Shown one piece after another: positions 1 to 6,440 of a stretch of DNA of 8,733 bases. How positions within the stretch are numbered: the stretch's first letter is position 1; each line of letters begins with the position of its first letter. The translations under genes were made by a program, and so were the position numbers. Source of the stretch: Pseudomonadota bacterium (GTDB lineage Bacteria; Myxococcota_A; Polyangia; Polyangiales; Polyangiaceae); the NCBI GenBank assembly GCA_023432025.1, contig JAEYVE010000165.1, forward strand, positions 1 through 8,733, written 5' to 3'. The notes below the pieces were generated by a model. That model was not told the DNA's origin. It was given only the letters and a program-made list of their open reading frames with translations, and did not search any database.

Positions 1-82
1 GTGCAAAACCCGGAGTCAACTGGCGCCGAACACACTCGCCGTGAGCGCCCGGCGAGAAAAACCGGAGCGAATCTGGACGGGT

Positions 83-136
83 GAGCCGGGCTCGAGTGCG
101 CCGAAAGATCGGCGACTCAGAGGCCCGTGGCGCCTC
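83..136. repeat. Three back-to-back short hairpins
   Basis: The first is GAGC-CGG-GCTC (83-93). The second pairs GAGT plus CGCCGA with TCGGCG plus ACTC (94-118), giving ten base pairs with one bulged G at 98 and the four-base loop AAGA. The third is GAGGC paired with GCCTC (120-136). The middle one is the most stable and the least likely to be chance. No T-run follows, so these are not simple terminators. Confidence 0.4.
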
Positions 137-186
137 CCGGACCCTCACTCGCCTGGACGAGCAGCGGGCCGATGGAATGGAGCCTT

Positions 187-248
187 CGGTTCCCCGAAAA
201 CAGGACCGGAGCACGCACGAAAGGCCTGCCCCTGGTTTCGGGGGAACG
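187..248. repeat. Long imperfect inverted repeat
   Basis: The inner arms are CAGG (201-204) and CCTG (231-234). After an A/G mismatch (200/235), CCCCGAAA (192-199) pairs with TTTCGGGG (236-243). After a bulged G at 244, GTT (189-191) pairs with AAC (245-247). This makes about 15 base pairs around a 26-base loop. It resembles neither an integron attC site (no GTTRRRY core) nor an intrinsic terminator (no T-run). Confidence 0.4.
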
Positions 249-432
249 GGAGGGTACTTGTGGCGAGTCTCCTGTCAAGCACCCCAAGGCGGTTTCCATC
301 TCGGAATCGCAGTGCAGCAGACGGCTTGCCCCAGGCGAAAACCCCTGAGTTTTTGCTCAGCGGTTGCGCGGACCCTCCCGAGCCGTGGGGGCAGCCGAAT
401 GGCGAAGCCCGCTCGGATGGGGCGACCCTGCC

Positions 433-1362
433 TCAATCGCGCGGCGCTGGCAAGGCGGAGGGCGACGCTCCAGAGGGCGGTGCGCCGGGGGGCCCGGCTG
501 GCGGCACGGGTGCGCTGGTGGACGGCGCCGTTGCAGAGGGGTCTGGCGCCACCGCGTCCACGGCAGCCCCCTCCACCGGGCGCGGCGCCGGGAAGCGAGC
601 ATCTCCTTCGAGGACCCAGGCCAGCTCCACGAGAACCGCCTGTGGCGCCGGCAGCCGCGCGAGCTCCGAGCTACCGACCACGCGTGTTTGAGCGCCGCTC
701 CGGCGCGCGCCCGTTGCAGCATGCAAAGTACCGGCTTCGCGCGACGGCTCCGACACGACGAAAAGGAGGCGCTGGCCGCCGCGCTGCCCGAACACGACCG
801 AGAGGGTCGAGGACCACTCCGCGGGATCGAAGTCGACCAGGAGCGCGCGCGAAAAGAACGTCGGATCCTCGCGCAGCAGTGCCGCCGCAGGCGCGGAGTA
901 CGCGGGGCCGGCGACGAGTAGAACGCCGCCGCGTGCCACGTGCACGCCGAAGCGCTCCTTGAAGAGGCCGAGGCCATGACGCAGCGCACCCCGCGCACCT
1001 TCCGCCGCCCCGCCCCACGTCATCACAAAGACATCACGCCCCAGGCGCTCGAAAGTCTGCGCACCGAGCGCCGCCGGGTCGCCACCGCGCGCGGCGTCGA
1101 GCACCACCACGATGGGGCGCGGCGTCTCGGCGCCGATCGGGCTCCAGACGCCGAGCTCGGCCCCGCCGATATCGGCTTCCAGCACACGCCACGGCTCGCC
1201 GGTGAGAGGCGGCAGCTTCACCTCCGCTGGAACCGTCGCTGCAGGAGTCGGCTCCTCTCGTTCGTCCGCACTCGAGCCGAACCAGGCGAAGCCCCCCGCC
1301 ACGACGCCCAACACGACGGCCGCGGAGCCTACCGCGAGGGCTCGCTTCGATACGCGCTCCAT
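433..1362 (-). CDS. Membrane-anchored protein with a degenerate alpha/beta-hydrolase-like fold
   Basis: This 309-residue protein is not a family I can name. Residues 7-29 form a hydrophobic N-terminal signal anchor, so the rest should lie outside the cytoplasm. Residues 60-255 follow the strand-helix order of a small esterase/dienelactone-hydrolase fold: strand IVVVLDA (84-90), helix and strand to GRDVFVMTW (108-116), helix LRHGLGLFKERFG (127-139), strand VLLVAG (147-152), strand ALLVDFD (173-179) and strand LLFVV (199-203). The expected G-x-S-x-G elbow reads GPAYSAP (152-158), and no catalytic Asp/His pair is obvious. Residues 257-309 are a Pro/Ala/Ser-rich tail. The start at 1362 is chosen because it places the signal anchor at the N terminus; the frame stays open upstream to 1740 but loses coding character. 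It is divergent from the kinase gene. The fold is an inference and the function is unknown. Confidence 0.7.
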   Translation of the reverse strand: MERVSKRALAVGSAAVVLGVVAGGFAWFGSSADEREEPTPAATVPAEVKLPPLTGEPWRVLEADIGGAELGVWSPIGAETPRPIVVVLDAARGGDPAALGAQTFERLGRDVFVMTWGGAAEGARGALRHGLGLFKERFGVHVARGGVLLVAGPAYSAPAAALLREDPTFFSRALLVDFDPAEWSSTLSVVFGQRGGQRLLFVVSEPSREAGTLHAATGARRSGAQTRVVGSSELARLPAPQAVLVELAWVLEGDARFPAPRPVEGAAVDAVAPDPSATAPSTSAPVPPAGPPGAPPSGASPSALPAPRD

Positions 1363-1714
1363 GGCGCGCAATGATAGCGACTTGGTGCGCCCAACGCGGA
1401 GCCCTTCTCGTCGTCGATTTCGAACGAGTTTCCCTCTCGGGAACGGACGACGTTGGGTTGGATCGATTGCGGCCGTGGCACGTCTGTAGAGAGTGAGGTC
1501 CCTCGAGAGACGGCGCGCGTTCTCGAGCTCGCCGCGAGGGCACCTTCCGGAGAACGAACGGCCGACGGGTCCTCCAGGTACGAGGTCAACACACATGGCG
1601 CGACATGCACATTCGCTGGGTCTTGCGCGCGTCTCTCCCTGCGACACGCTTGTCCGTGAGGCCAAGCGACCGCTTGAGCGCCTCACACCGGTCTGCAACA
1701 CTCCGAACCTCCTA
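1363..1714. other. Divergent intergenic region between the anchored protein and the kinase
   Basis: This 352-base stretch must hold the promoters of both flanking genes. It holds an in-frame upstream alternative start for the kinase (ATG at 1595, preceded by GAGGT at good spacing). The codons between 1595 and 1714 are noticeably less G/C-rich at third positions than those after 1715, which is why the region is treated here as mostly non-coding. A TGGCACG at 1475-1481 resembles half of a sigma-54 site but lacks the -12 half. No RNA gene or repeat array was seen. Confidence 0.45.
1371..1376 (-). promoter_or_regulatory. Possible -10 box for the 433-1362 gene
   Basis: On the minus strand TATCAT lies eight bases before the ATG at 1362. 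No Shine-Dalgarno sequence fits between them and no good -35 hexamer is visible. If used, transcription would start within a few bases of the start codon. This rests on motif resemblance only. Confidence 0.25.
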
Positions 1715-3244
1715 GTGAACACCGCACCAGACACCGCCAACTCCGGACTGCCTCTGCCTTCGGGGTCGGAGGGGGTGCAGCCTGGGCACGTGCTCGGCCG
1801 CTACGAGCTCTTGGTGCCCATCGCGGCGGGCGGCATGGCGCAGGTGTGGGCGGCGCGCATGCGAGGCGCCCGGCAGTTTCAGAAGATCGTCGCCGTCAAG
1901 ACGATGCTGCCGAAGCTGAGTGAAGACGAACAGTTCGAACAGATGTTTCTAGACGAAGCTTCACTTGCTTCGCAGATCCGTCATCCGAACGTCGTCGAAA
2001 TTTTGGACCTCGGCGAACAGCTCGGGGTGCTCTACCTGGTCATGGAGTGGATCGAGGGGATTCCTCTCAATCAGCTCATGAAAGTCGCCAAGAAAGAAGG
2101 CGGCGTTCCTACCCCGGTCGCGACGCGCATCGCGCTCCAGGCCAGCGCCGGCCTTCACGCGGCGCACGAGCTCACGGACGAGCGCGGCGCGCTGGTCGGC
2201 CTCGTTCATCGCGACGTATCCCCGCAGAACCTGCTCGTCACGTACGACGGTGTCACCAAGGTGGTGGACTTCGGCGTGGCCAAGGCGACGGCGCTGGGTG
2301 GAGGAGCCACTGTCGCCGGCCAGATCAAAGGCAAGGTGGGCTACATGGCCCCCGAGCAAGTCAAAGGCGAAGGCCTGGATCGGCGCGTAGACGTCTTCGC
2401 GATGGGCATCGTGCTGTACGCGCTCACGACGGGCAAACACCCGTTTCGGCGCGAGTCGGAGGCGGCCACGATGTACAACATCTGCTCGCCCACGCCGGTG
2501 ATGGCGCCGAGCAAGGTCGTGCCGGACTATCCGCCCGAGCTCGAGCCCATCGTGCTCAAGGCGCTCGCCAAAGATCGCAACGAGCGCTTCGCCACCTGCG
2601 ACGAGCTCTTGCGGGCGCTCGACGGTTTGCCCGCTCATTTGCGCGCGTCGTCGGACGCGGACGTCGCCCACTTCGTCCGCTCTCTCTTCGGCGAGCGCCG
2701 CGAGGAAAGTCGACGCCAGCTCGAGAGCGCCATCGAGCGCGCCAACCTCGCGAACGCGGGCGCGCCCTTCTCTCCCATCGAGCCGATCAGCGCGATCGGC
2801 ACCGTGCCCGGCACGGCCTCCGGTCGCCGTCCGTTGGCGAGCATGAACGCCACGGGCGAGCTCAGCGGCATTCCGAACATCCCGCCGTCACGTCGTGTCC
2901 GACTTCTGGGCGTCGTGGCGCTCGGCGCGCTCGCCGTTTCGGGAGGCGTGCTCTTTCAAGCATTTTCGTCTCGCGGCGACGACGCTCGGGACGCTCAACT
3001 GAAAGTCCTCGAGGCGCCGCCCATGCCGCAAGTGGCGGAGCCGGTGCCCGTGACTCCACCGCCGGAGCCGGCGCCCGTAGCCCCTCCTCCCGAGAACGTC
3101 ACGCCCGAGCCAGAAGTCGCCGAGCCCGTCGCGCCCAAAGCGCCGGTCAAGTCCGAGAGCCCGAAGAAGCCCAAGGCGGAACCGAAGCCGCCGGCGCCCT
3201 CCACGACCAAGTCCAAGTCGTGGAAGTTCGACGCCGGCTTCTAG
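1715..3244 (+). CDS. Membrane-anchored Ser/Thr protein kinase (Hanks type)
   Basis: This transfers phosphate from ATP to Ser/Thr of unknown targets. From the GTG at 1715 it has 509 residues. The kinase domain spans about 28-306: glycine loop AAGGMAQV (37-44), VAVK lysine 62, helix-C Glu about 81, catalytic loop HRDVSPQN with Asp167 and Asn172, DFG at 185-187 and APE at 212-214, so it should be active. The glycine loop keeps only the middle glycine of GxGxxG, as is common in myxobacterial kinases. Residues 397-417 form one transmembrane helix. The remaining 90 residues are a Pro/Glu/Val then Pro/Lys-rich tail that should project into the periplasm, with no recognisable sensor domain. The start is uncertain: ATG 1595 has a better ribosome site and would add 40 residues, but the codon bias favours 1715. 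It converges with the TPR/PEGA-like gene. Confidence 0.9.
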   Translation: MNTAPDTANSGLPLPSGSEGVQPGHVLGRYELLVPIAAGGMAQVWAARMRGARQFQKIVAVKTMLPKLSEDEQFEQMFLDEASLASQIRHPNVVEILDLGEQLGVLYLVMEWIEGIPLNQLMKVAKKEGGVPTPVATRIALQASAGLHAAHELTDERGALVGLVHRDVSPQNLLVTYDGVTKVVDFGVAKATALGGGATVAGQIKGKVGYMAPEQVKGEGLDRRVDVFAMGIVLYALTTGKHPFRRESEAATMYNICSPTPVMAPSKVVPDYPPELEPIVLKALAKDRNERFATCDELLRALDGLPAHLRASSDADVAHFVRSLFGERREESRRQLESAIERANLANAGAPFSPIEPISAIGTVPGTASGRRPLASMNATGELSGIPNIPPSRRVRLLGVVALGALAVSGGVLFQAFSSRGDDARDAQLKVLEAPPMPQVAEPVPVTPPPEPAPVAPPPENVTPEPEVAEPVAPKAPVKSESPKKPKAEPKPPAPSTTKSKSWKFDAGF

Positions 3245-3326
3245 TCGCTGCAGAGCCGTTCTTCCGAGCTCGGCTCCCGCGGCGGGCGCTATCGCACACC
3301 GCCTCGTCACAAGGCCTCTTGCTGCC

Positions 3327-3344
3327 GCGCGCGCCATCGCGCGC
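3327..3344 (+). terminator. Candidate terminator of the kinase gene
   Basis: GCGCGCG (3327-3333) and CGCGCGC (3338-3344) form a seven-pair all-G/C stem around the loop CCAT, followed by CTCTTT. It lies 82 bases after the kinase stop and just before the stop of the convergent gene. The T-run is weak, so termination efficiency is doubtful. Confidence 0.4.
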
Positions 3345-3349
3345 CTCTT

Positions 3350-4390
3350 TCAGAAGACGCCGTGCAAAGAGAGCCCGGCGTCCGCGCCGGGCGCGCTGCC
3401 GACGACACGCACGCCGCGTTTGGACGTGGCGACCGCTTCTTGCGTTGGCTCTTGGTCGAGGAGGTAAAGAGCCACGCCGGCGCCGAGCGCGACCAAGCCC
3501 ACGCCGCCGGTGACCCACGCCACCGTTTCTTGCACCTTGGCGGCGTCGTAGTCGTCTTGGGCGGACTGCCACGCTCCGTCCCCCAGACTGCGACAATCGC
3601 GATCGGGGCAGCGACCCTCGAGGTCCGACACGGTCGAACGGTTGAGATAGAAAAAGACGCCGCTAGTAACCAAGCTGGTCGCGCCCACGCCGCCCACCAC
3701 GTACGGCAAAATGCCGTATTTGGACTCGGGCTCACGCGGCGCGGGCGCGGTGTCCGCGATGGGCGGAGGCGGCGGCTCGTTCGAGGGCACTGCTTCGAGC
3801 ACCACGGCGAGTGTTTTGGTTTCTTGCTCGTCGATGGTGATGGTTTGCGAGAATTTCACGCGCCCGGGGGCCGTTGCCGACACGACGTGGGGCCCCGGAT
3901 CCACGACGGTTTCCACGCCGATGGAGCTTTGGCCGAGCGCCACGCCGTCCAGCTCGATGGAGGCGGCGTCCGCGCCATCGCCGCGCTCGATGACGAGCTT
4001 GGGGATGCGCGCCTTGAGCTGAGCGATGGCGGCTTCTACCTCGGCCACGAACTCCGGCTGCATGCCCTCCGAGTCGCTCAACGCGAGCTCGTAGCCGCCC
4101 AGCGCCACGACCAACTTGCCGAGCCGCTCCTCGCACGTAGCGATGTGATAGCGAACCTGCGGCGTCATGCGCACTTCACCGACTTCTCGAAAAACGCTGA
4201 GCGCGCCTGCCCAGTTGCCTGCCTGCTTCAGCTCGATGCCACGCTGAAACTTGGCGCGAGCTTGCGACAACTCGGCGCGCGAGAGCTCGTCCTCTTGGGC
4301 GAAGGCGCTCGGCGCGGGCAGCGTTGCCGTGAGACCGGCAGCCACGAAGACGAAGGAGGCCAAAGAGTGTCGCAGCGATGAGATGCGCAT
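3350..4390 (-). CDS. Secreted TPR/PEGA-like envelope protein with two membrane helices
   Basis: The protein has 346 residues. A clear signal peptide (1-31, ending APSAFA) sets the start at 4390, although no Shine-Dalgarno is visible. Residues 36-105 are helical and TPR-like, with FQRGIELKQAGNWAGALSVF (48-67) as the best repeat. Residues 130-200 look like a PEGA-type beta domain: a basic strand, ASIELDGVALG, a DPGPHVVSATAPG turn and strands after it. A proline linker (204-222) leads to two hydrophobic helices, about 229-249 and 290-311, separated by a loop carrying a Cys pair (C261, C266). This layout is widespread in Myxococcota and often sits beside Ser/Thr kinase genes, as it does here. Its role is unknown; an envelope scaffold or kinase-signalling partner is likely. 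Domain calls are from pattern, not a profile search. Confidence 0.8.
   Translation of the reverse strand: MRISSLRHSLASFVFVAAGLTATLPAPSAFAQEDELSRAELSQARAKFQRGIELKQAGNWAGALSVFREVGEVRMTPQVRYHIATCEERLGKLVVALGGYELALSDSEGMQPEFVAEVEAAIAQLKARIPKLVIERGDGADAASIELDGVALGQSSIGVETVVDPGPHVVSATAPGRVKFSQTITIDEQETKTLAVVLEAVPSNEPPPPPIADTAPAPREPESKYGILPYVVGGVGATSLVTSGVFFYLNRSTVSDLEGRCPDRDCRSLGDGAWQSAQDDYDAAKVQETVAWVTGGVGLVALGAGVALYLLDQEPTQEAVATSKRGVRVVGSAPGADAGLSLHGVF
3373..3392 (-). terminator. Candidate terminator embedded in the end of the minus-strand gene
   Basis: GCCCGGCG (3373-3380) and CGCCGGGC (3385-3392) form an eight-pair perfect stem around a four-base loop. Read on the minus strand it is followed by TCTCTTT (3372-3366). 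It lies within the last 15 codons of the TPR/PEGA-like gene rather than after its stop, so true termination would have to occur inside or just past the coding end. Confidence 0.3.
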
Positions 4391-4567
4391 GAGAGAAAGG
4401 AGCTGAGGCGGGAGGACGATCCGCGATGTCCAGCTTACCGGAATATCGCAGACGCGTCGCGGCGCAGCCAAGCCGACCAGCGCGCAGCGCAGAGGTGTGT
4501 GTGGGAAGGCACGCGACATGAACGTCCGACTCCCCCGTCCGGTGTGAGCGAGTCCGAGTCGTCGTGC

Positions 4568-4573
4568 TATGAC
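4568..4573 (+). promoter_or_regulatory. Possible -10 box for gntK
   Basis: TATGAC lies eleven bases before the gntK ATG at 4585, and the bases between are all G/C with no Shine-Dalgarno. It may mark a nearly leaderless transcript. The match to TATAAT is modest and no -35 is evident. The rest of the 194-base divergent gap (4391-4584) showed no clear operator. Confidence 0.2.
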
Positions 4574-4584
4574 GCGCCGCGCGC

Positions 4585-5091
4585 ATGCCGAAGCCATCGC
4601 CTTCCGTCATTATCGTCATGGGCGTCGCGGGCTCCGGCAAGACGACGCTGGGTCAGGCGCTCGCCGCGGCCATCGGCTTTCGCTTCGAGGATGCCGACGC
4701 GCATCATCCGCCGTCCAACGTCGCGAAAATGGCAGCGGGAGTGCCGCTCGACGACGCGGACCGCGCTCCGTGGCTTGCCCTCTTGGCCACGATGGTGGAG
4801 CGAGCCATCGCCGACGGAACTGGGCTGGTGCTCGCGTGCTCGGCGCTTCGCCACCAGTACCGCGTCATGCTCGGCGTGGGCCGGCGGGAAGTTGCGCTCG
4901 TGCACTTGGTGGCGCCAGCGCACGTGTTGGCGGCGCGCCTCGAGCAACGCGCGGGCCACTTCATGCCGGCGTCGCTCCTCGGCAGTCAGCTGGCGGCGCT
5001 CGAGACGCCCGACGGCGCCTTTGCGCTGGACTCCACGAGGCCGCTCGGCGAGCTCGTGGACGAGGTGCGGCTCGCGCTGTTCGAGGGCTGA
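4585..5091 (+). CDS. gntK: Gluconokinase (EC 2.7.1.12)
   Basis: This cytosolic enzyme phosphorylates D-gluconate with ATP to 6-phosphogluconate, feeding the pentose phosphate or Entner-Doudoroff pathway. The 168 residues match the usual size of the small GntK family. Walker A is GVAGSGKT (13-20). The substrate-side signature DADAHHPPSNVAKMAAG (36-52) followed by PLDDADRAPWL (54-64) is characteristic of the family. CSALRHQYR (85-93) and the lid segment RLEQRAGHF (118-126) also match E. coli GntK. The ATG at 4585 starts just before the first strand, as in homologues, but lacks a ribosome-binding sequence. A LacI-family gene follows 290 bases downstream on the same strand, recalling the gntR-gntK arrangement of enterobacteria, though no transporter or gluconate dehydratase gene is nearby. 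Confidence 0.93.
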   Translation: MPKPSPSVIIVMGVAGSGKTTLGQALAAAIGFRFEDADAHHPPSNVAKMAAGVPLDDADRAPWLALLATMVERAIADGTGLVLACSALRHQYRVMLGVGRREVALVHLVAPAHVLAARLEQRAGHFMPASLLGSQLAALETPDGAFALDSTRPLGELVDEVRLALFEG

Positions 5092-5381
5092 GACGGAGGC
5101 TCGCCCCAGCAACGCGCATTTTCGGCGTTTCACGCGAAGAAACTGCAGCTTCGTGAGTCGATTGGGACACCCCGCTCGGGCCCCTGCGACGGGAAAGCCC
5201 GATGGTTCGCGGGAATCGGCTTGACGGGGGGGCCGGAGAAGACCAATAAAGCGAAAGCCTTACCACGGCCGTTTCGCCCGCTTCCACGCGCGCGCAGGCG
5301 TCCGAATGGTGCCGTTTCTCGCGTGAGTCGGCAATCAGCGCGGGTCATGGTAGCGGCTCGTTGTCCCGTATCCGCACACCC
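5092..5381 (+). promoter_or_regulatory. Regulatory region between gntK and the LacI-family gene
   Basis: It contains a direct repeat of GTTTC(A/T)CGCG at 5127-5136 and 5314-5323, and CGTGAGTCG at 5152-5160 and 5322-5330, so both motifs occur twice in the same order. GTTTC (5127-5131) also faces GAAAC (5139-5143), and GCGAAA (5251-5256) faces TTTCGC (5272-5277). Such inverted repeats could be operator sites for the downstream repressor. A six-pair stem TCGGGC/GCCCGA (5176-5202) has no T-run, so it is a poor terminator. No gene is seen. Confidence 0.35.
5221..5250 (+). promoter_or_regulatory. Possible sigma-70-like promoter for the LacI gene
   Basis: TTGACG (5221-5226) is a five-of-six match to the -35 consensus. 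AATAAA (5245-5250), after an 18-base spacer, matches TATAAT at four of six positions. It would give a leader of about 125 bases. The GCGAAA/TTTCGC inverted repeat begins immediately after it, where a repressor could block initiation. Confidence 0.35.
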
Positions 5382-6410
5382 ATGGCAGCCCCCACGATTT
5401 ACGACATCGCTGCGCGCGCAAACGTTGGCATCGCGACGGTGAGCCGCGTCATCAACGGCAGCCGCCGGGTCTCCGACAAAACGCGCAAGGCCGTGCAAAA
5501 GGCCATGTCCGAGCTCGGTTTTCGGCCGAACTACGCCGCGCGTCGCTTGGCCGCAGGCGTGCCGAACCGCCCGCGCATCGTGGCGCTCATGCCGTTCTTC
5601 ACGACGGCGTTTTACTTCACCGTGTGCAAGGCGCTGTCGCAAAAGCTGTCGGCCGCCGACATGGATCTCGTGCTCGTCAACGTACGTGACCAGCAGGACG
5701 CCGATCGTCACCTCGATCGTCTCATCGCCGAGCGCTCTTCGGAGGCGGTCGTGCTTTGCAGCATGGATCTCAGCGAAGAACGTCGGCAGCAGTTCGAAAC
5801 GCTGAACCTGCCCATCGTGGCGCTGGACTTCAACACGAGCGTCATTCCGCACGTGGCCGTCGACAACGTGGAGGGCGGTCGCATGCTGAGCCGTCACCTC
5901 ACCGAATGTGGCTGCGAGCGTCAGGCGCTCGTGATTGGTACGCGCGGGGCGGTGGTGTTTCGCGAGCGCGAGCAGGGCTTCACGGAGGTCTGCCCCGAGG
6001 GGAGCCGCGTGTTCGAAACCGAAACGGTGGACGTCGAGCGCGGCCAAGAAGTCGCCGGACAGATCCTGGAGAGCTTTCCGGACGTGGACGGAATTGCGTG
6101 CGCTGGCGACACGCTGGCGGTGGGCGTCGTGCAGGAGCTGCGGCGACGCGGTCTGCGCGTCCCCGAGGACGTGCAGGTCATCGGCTTCGACGATCAACCG
6201 ATGATGGACGTGCTCGGCATCAGCACGGTGCATCAGCCCATGGCGGAGTTCGGCAAGTGGGCGGGTGACGCCGTGATCGAGCTGGTGCGTAACCCGGGTG
6301 GGCCCACGCCGGCTTCGGTGCTGCTCGATTTGGAGCTCATGGCGCGTGAAACCACGACGCCCGGCGCCGCCAAAAAACCTGCCGGACAGCGTCCGAAGCC
6401 GACTCACTGA
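5382..6410 (+). CDS. LacI-family transcriptional repressor
   Basis: This is a DNA-binding regulator with a sugar-type ligand domain, 342 residues. The N-terminal helix-turn-helix TIYDIAARANVGIATVSRVI (5-24) and the hinge region RPNYAARRLAAG (48-59) are classical. Residues 64-325 form the periplasmic-binding-protein-like domain, with the core CAGDTLAVGVVQELRRRG (240-257) and VPEDVQVIGFDD (260-271) intact. The segment around FREREQGF (193-200) matches the usual R-x-x-G-F helix. The tail after 325 is short, basic and probably disordered. The ATG at 5382 is preferred over the TTG at 5361 because it starts right before the DNA-binding domain. It could control gntK, itself, or the lipid-transport genes starting 30 bases downstream. 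Its ligand cannot be read from sequence, and it is not clearly an orthologue of enterobacterial GntR. Confidence 0.93.
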   Translation: MAAPTIYDIAARANVGIATVSRVINGSRRVSDKTRKAVQKAMSELGFRPNYAARRLAAGVPNRPRIVALMPFFTTAFYFTVCKALSQKLSAADMDLVLVNVRDQQDADRHLDRLIAERSSEAVVLCSMDLSEERRQQFETLNLPIVALDFNTSVIPHVAVDNVEGGRMLSRHLTECGCERQALVIGTRGAVVFREREQGFTEVCPEGSRVFETETVDVERGQEVAGQILESFPDVDGIACAGDTLAVGVVQELRRRGLRVPEDVQVIGFDDQPMMDVLGISTVHQPMAEFGKWAGDAVIELVRNPGGPTPASVLLDLELMARETTTPGAAKKPAGQRPKPTH

Positions 6411-6440
6411 CTCGGCCTGGCGAGCGACGAAGAGACGTCA

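Larger units (their letters stand above)
1..432. other. Hairpin-rich stretch without a recognised gene
   Basis: No open frame here has a recognisable protein or the strong third-position G/C bias of the neighbouring genes. What is visible is a run of inverted repeats: 35-40 with 51-56, 83-86 with 90-93, 94-104 with 109-118, 120-124 with 132-136, 187-204 with 231-248, 252-260 with 276-284, 289-297 with 303-310 and 335-342 with 349-356. They tile most of 83-356. It could be a structured RNA, a set of protein-binding sites, or chance folding in GC-rich DNA. No known RNA family (RNase P, tmRNA, SRP, 6S, c-di-GMP or cobalamin riboswitch) was recognised. The flanking gene to the left is outside the window. 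Confidence 0.35.

Noticed and set aside
35..61. CTCGCC/GGCGAG hairpin as a terminator
   Set aside because: It is followed by A residues on the plus strand and by TGTGTT on the minus strand, so no proper T-run exists in either direction.
41..962. Long plus-strand open frames across the left region
   Set aside because: They run antisense to the 433-1362 gene, are Arg/Pro/Ala-rich without domains, and reflect high GC content rather than coding.
1475..1491. Sigma-54-like site TGGCACG
   Set aside because: The -12 half should contain GC at the right spacing, but the sequence there is TAGAG.
1363..1740. N-terminal extension of the minus-strand gene up to 1740
   Set aside because: It would bury the signal anchor 126 residues inside the protein, lacks coding bias and overlaps the kinase start.
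3362..4381. 339-residue plus-strand open frame
   Set aside because: It is antisense to the TPR/PEGA-like gene, which has a clear signal peptide and membrane helices; the plus frame is His/Arg-rich without motifs.
5130..6407. 425-residue minus-strand open frame
   Set aside because: It mirrors the LacI gene, whose motifs are unmistakable, and shows only His/Arg-rich low-information sequence.
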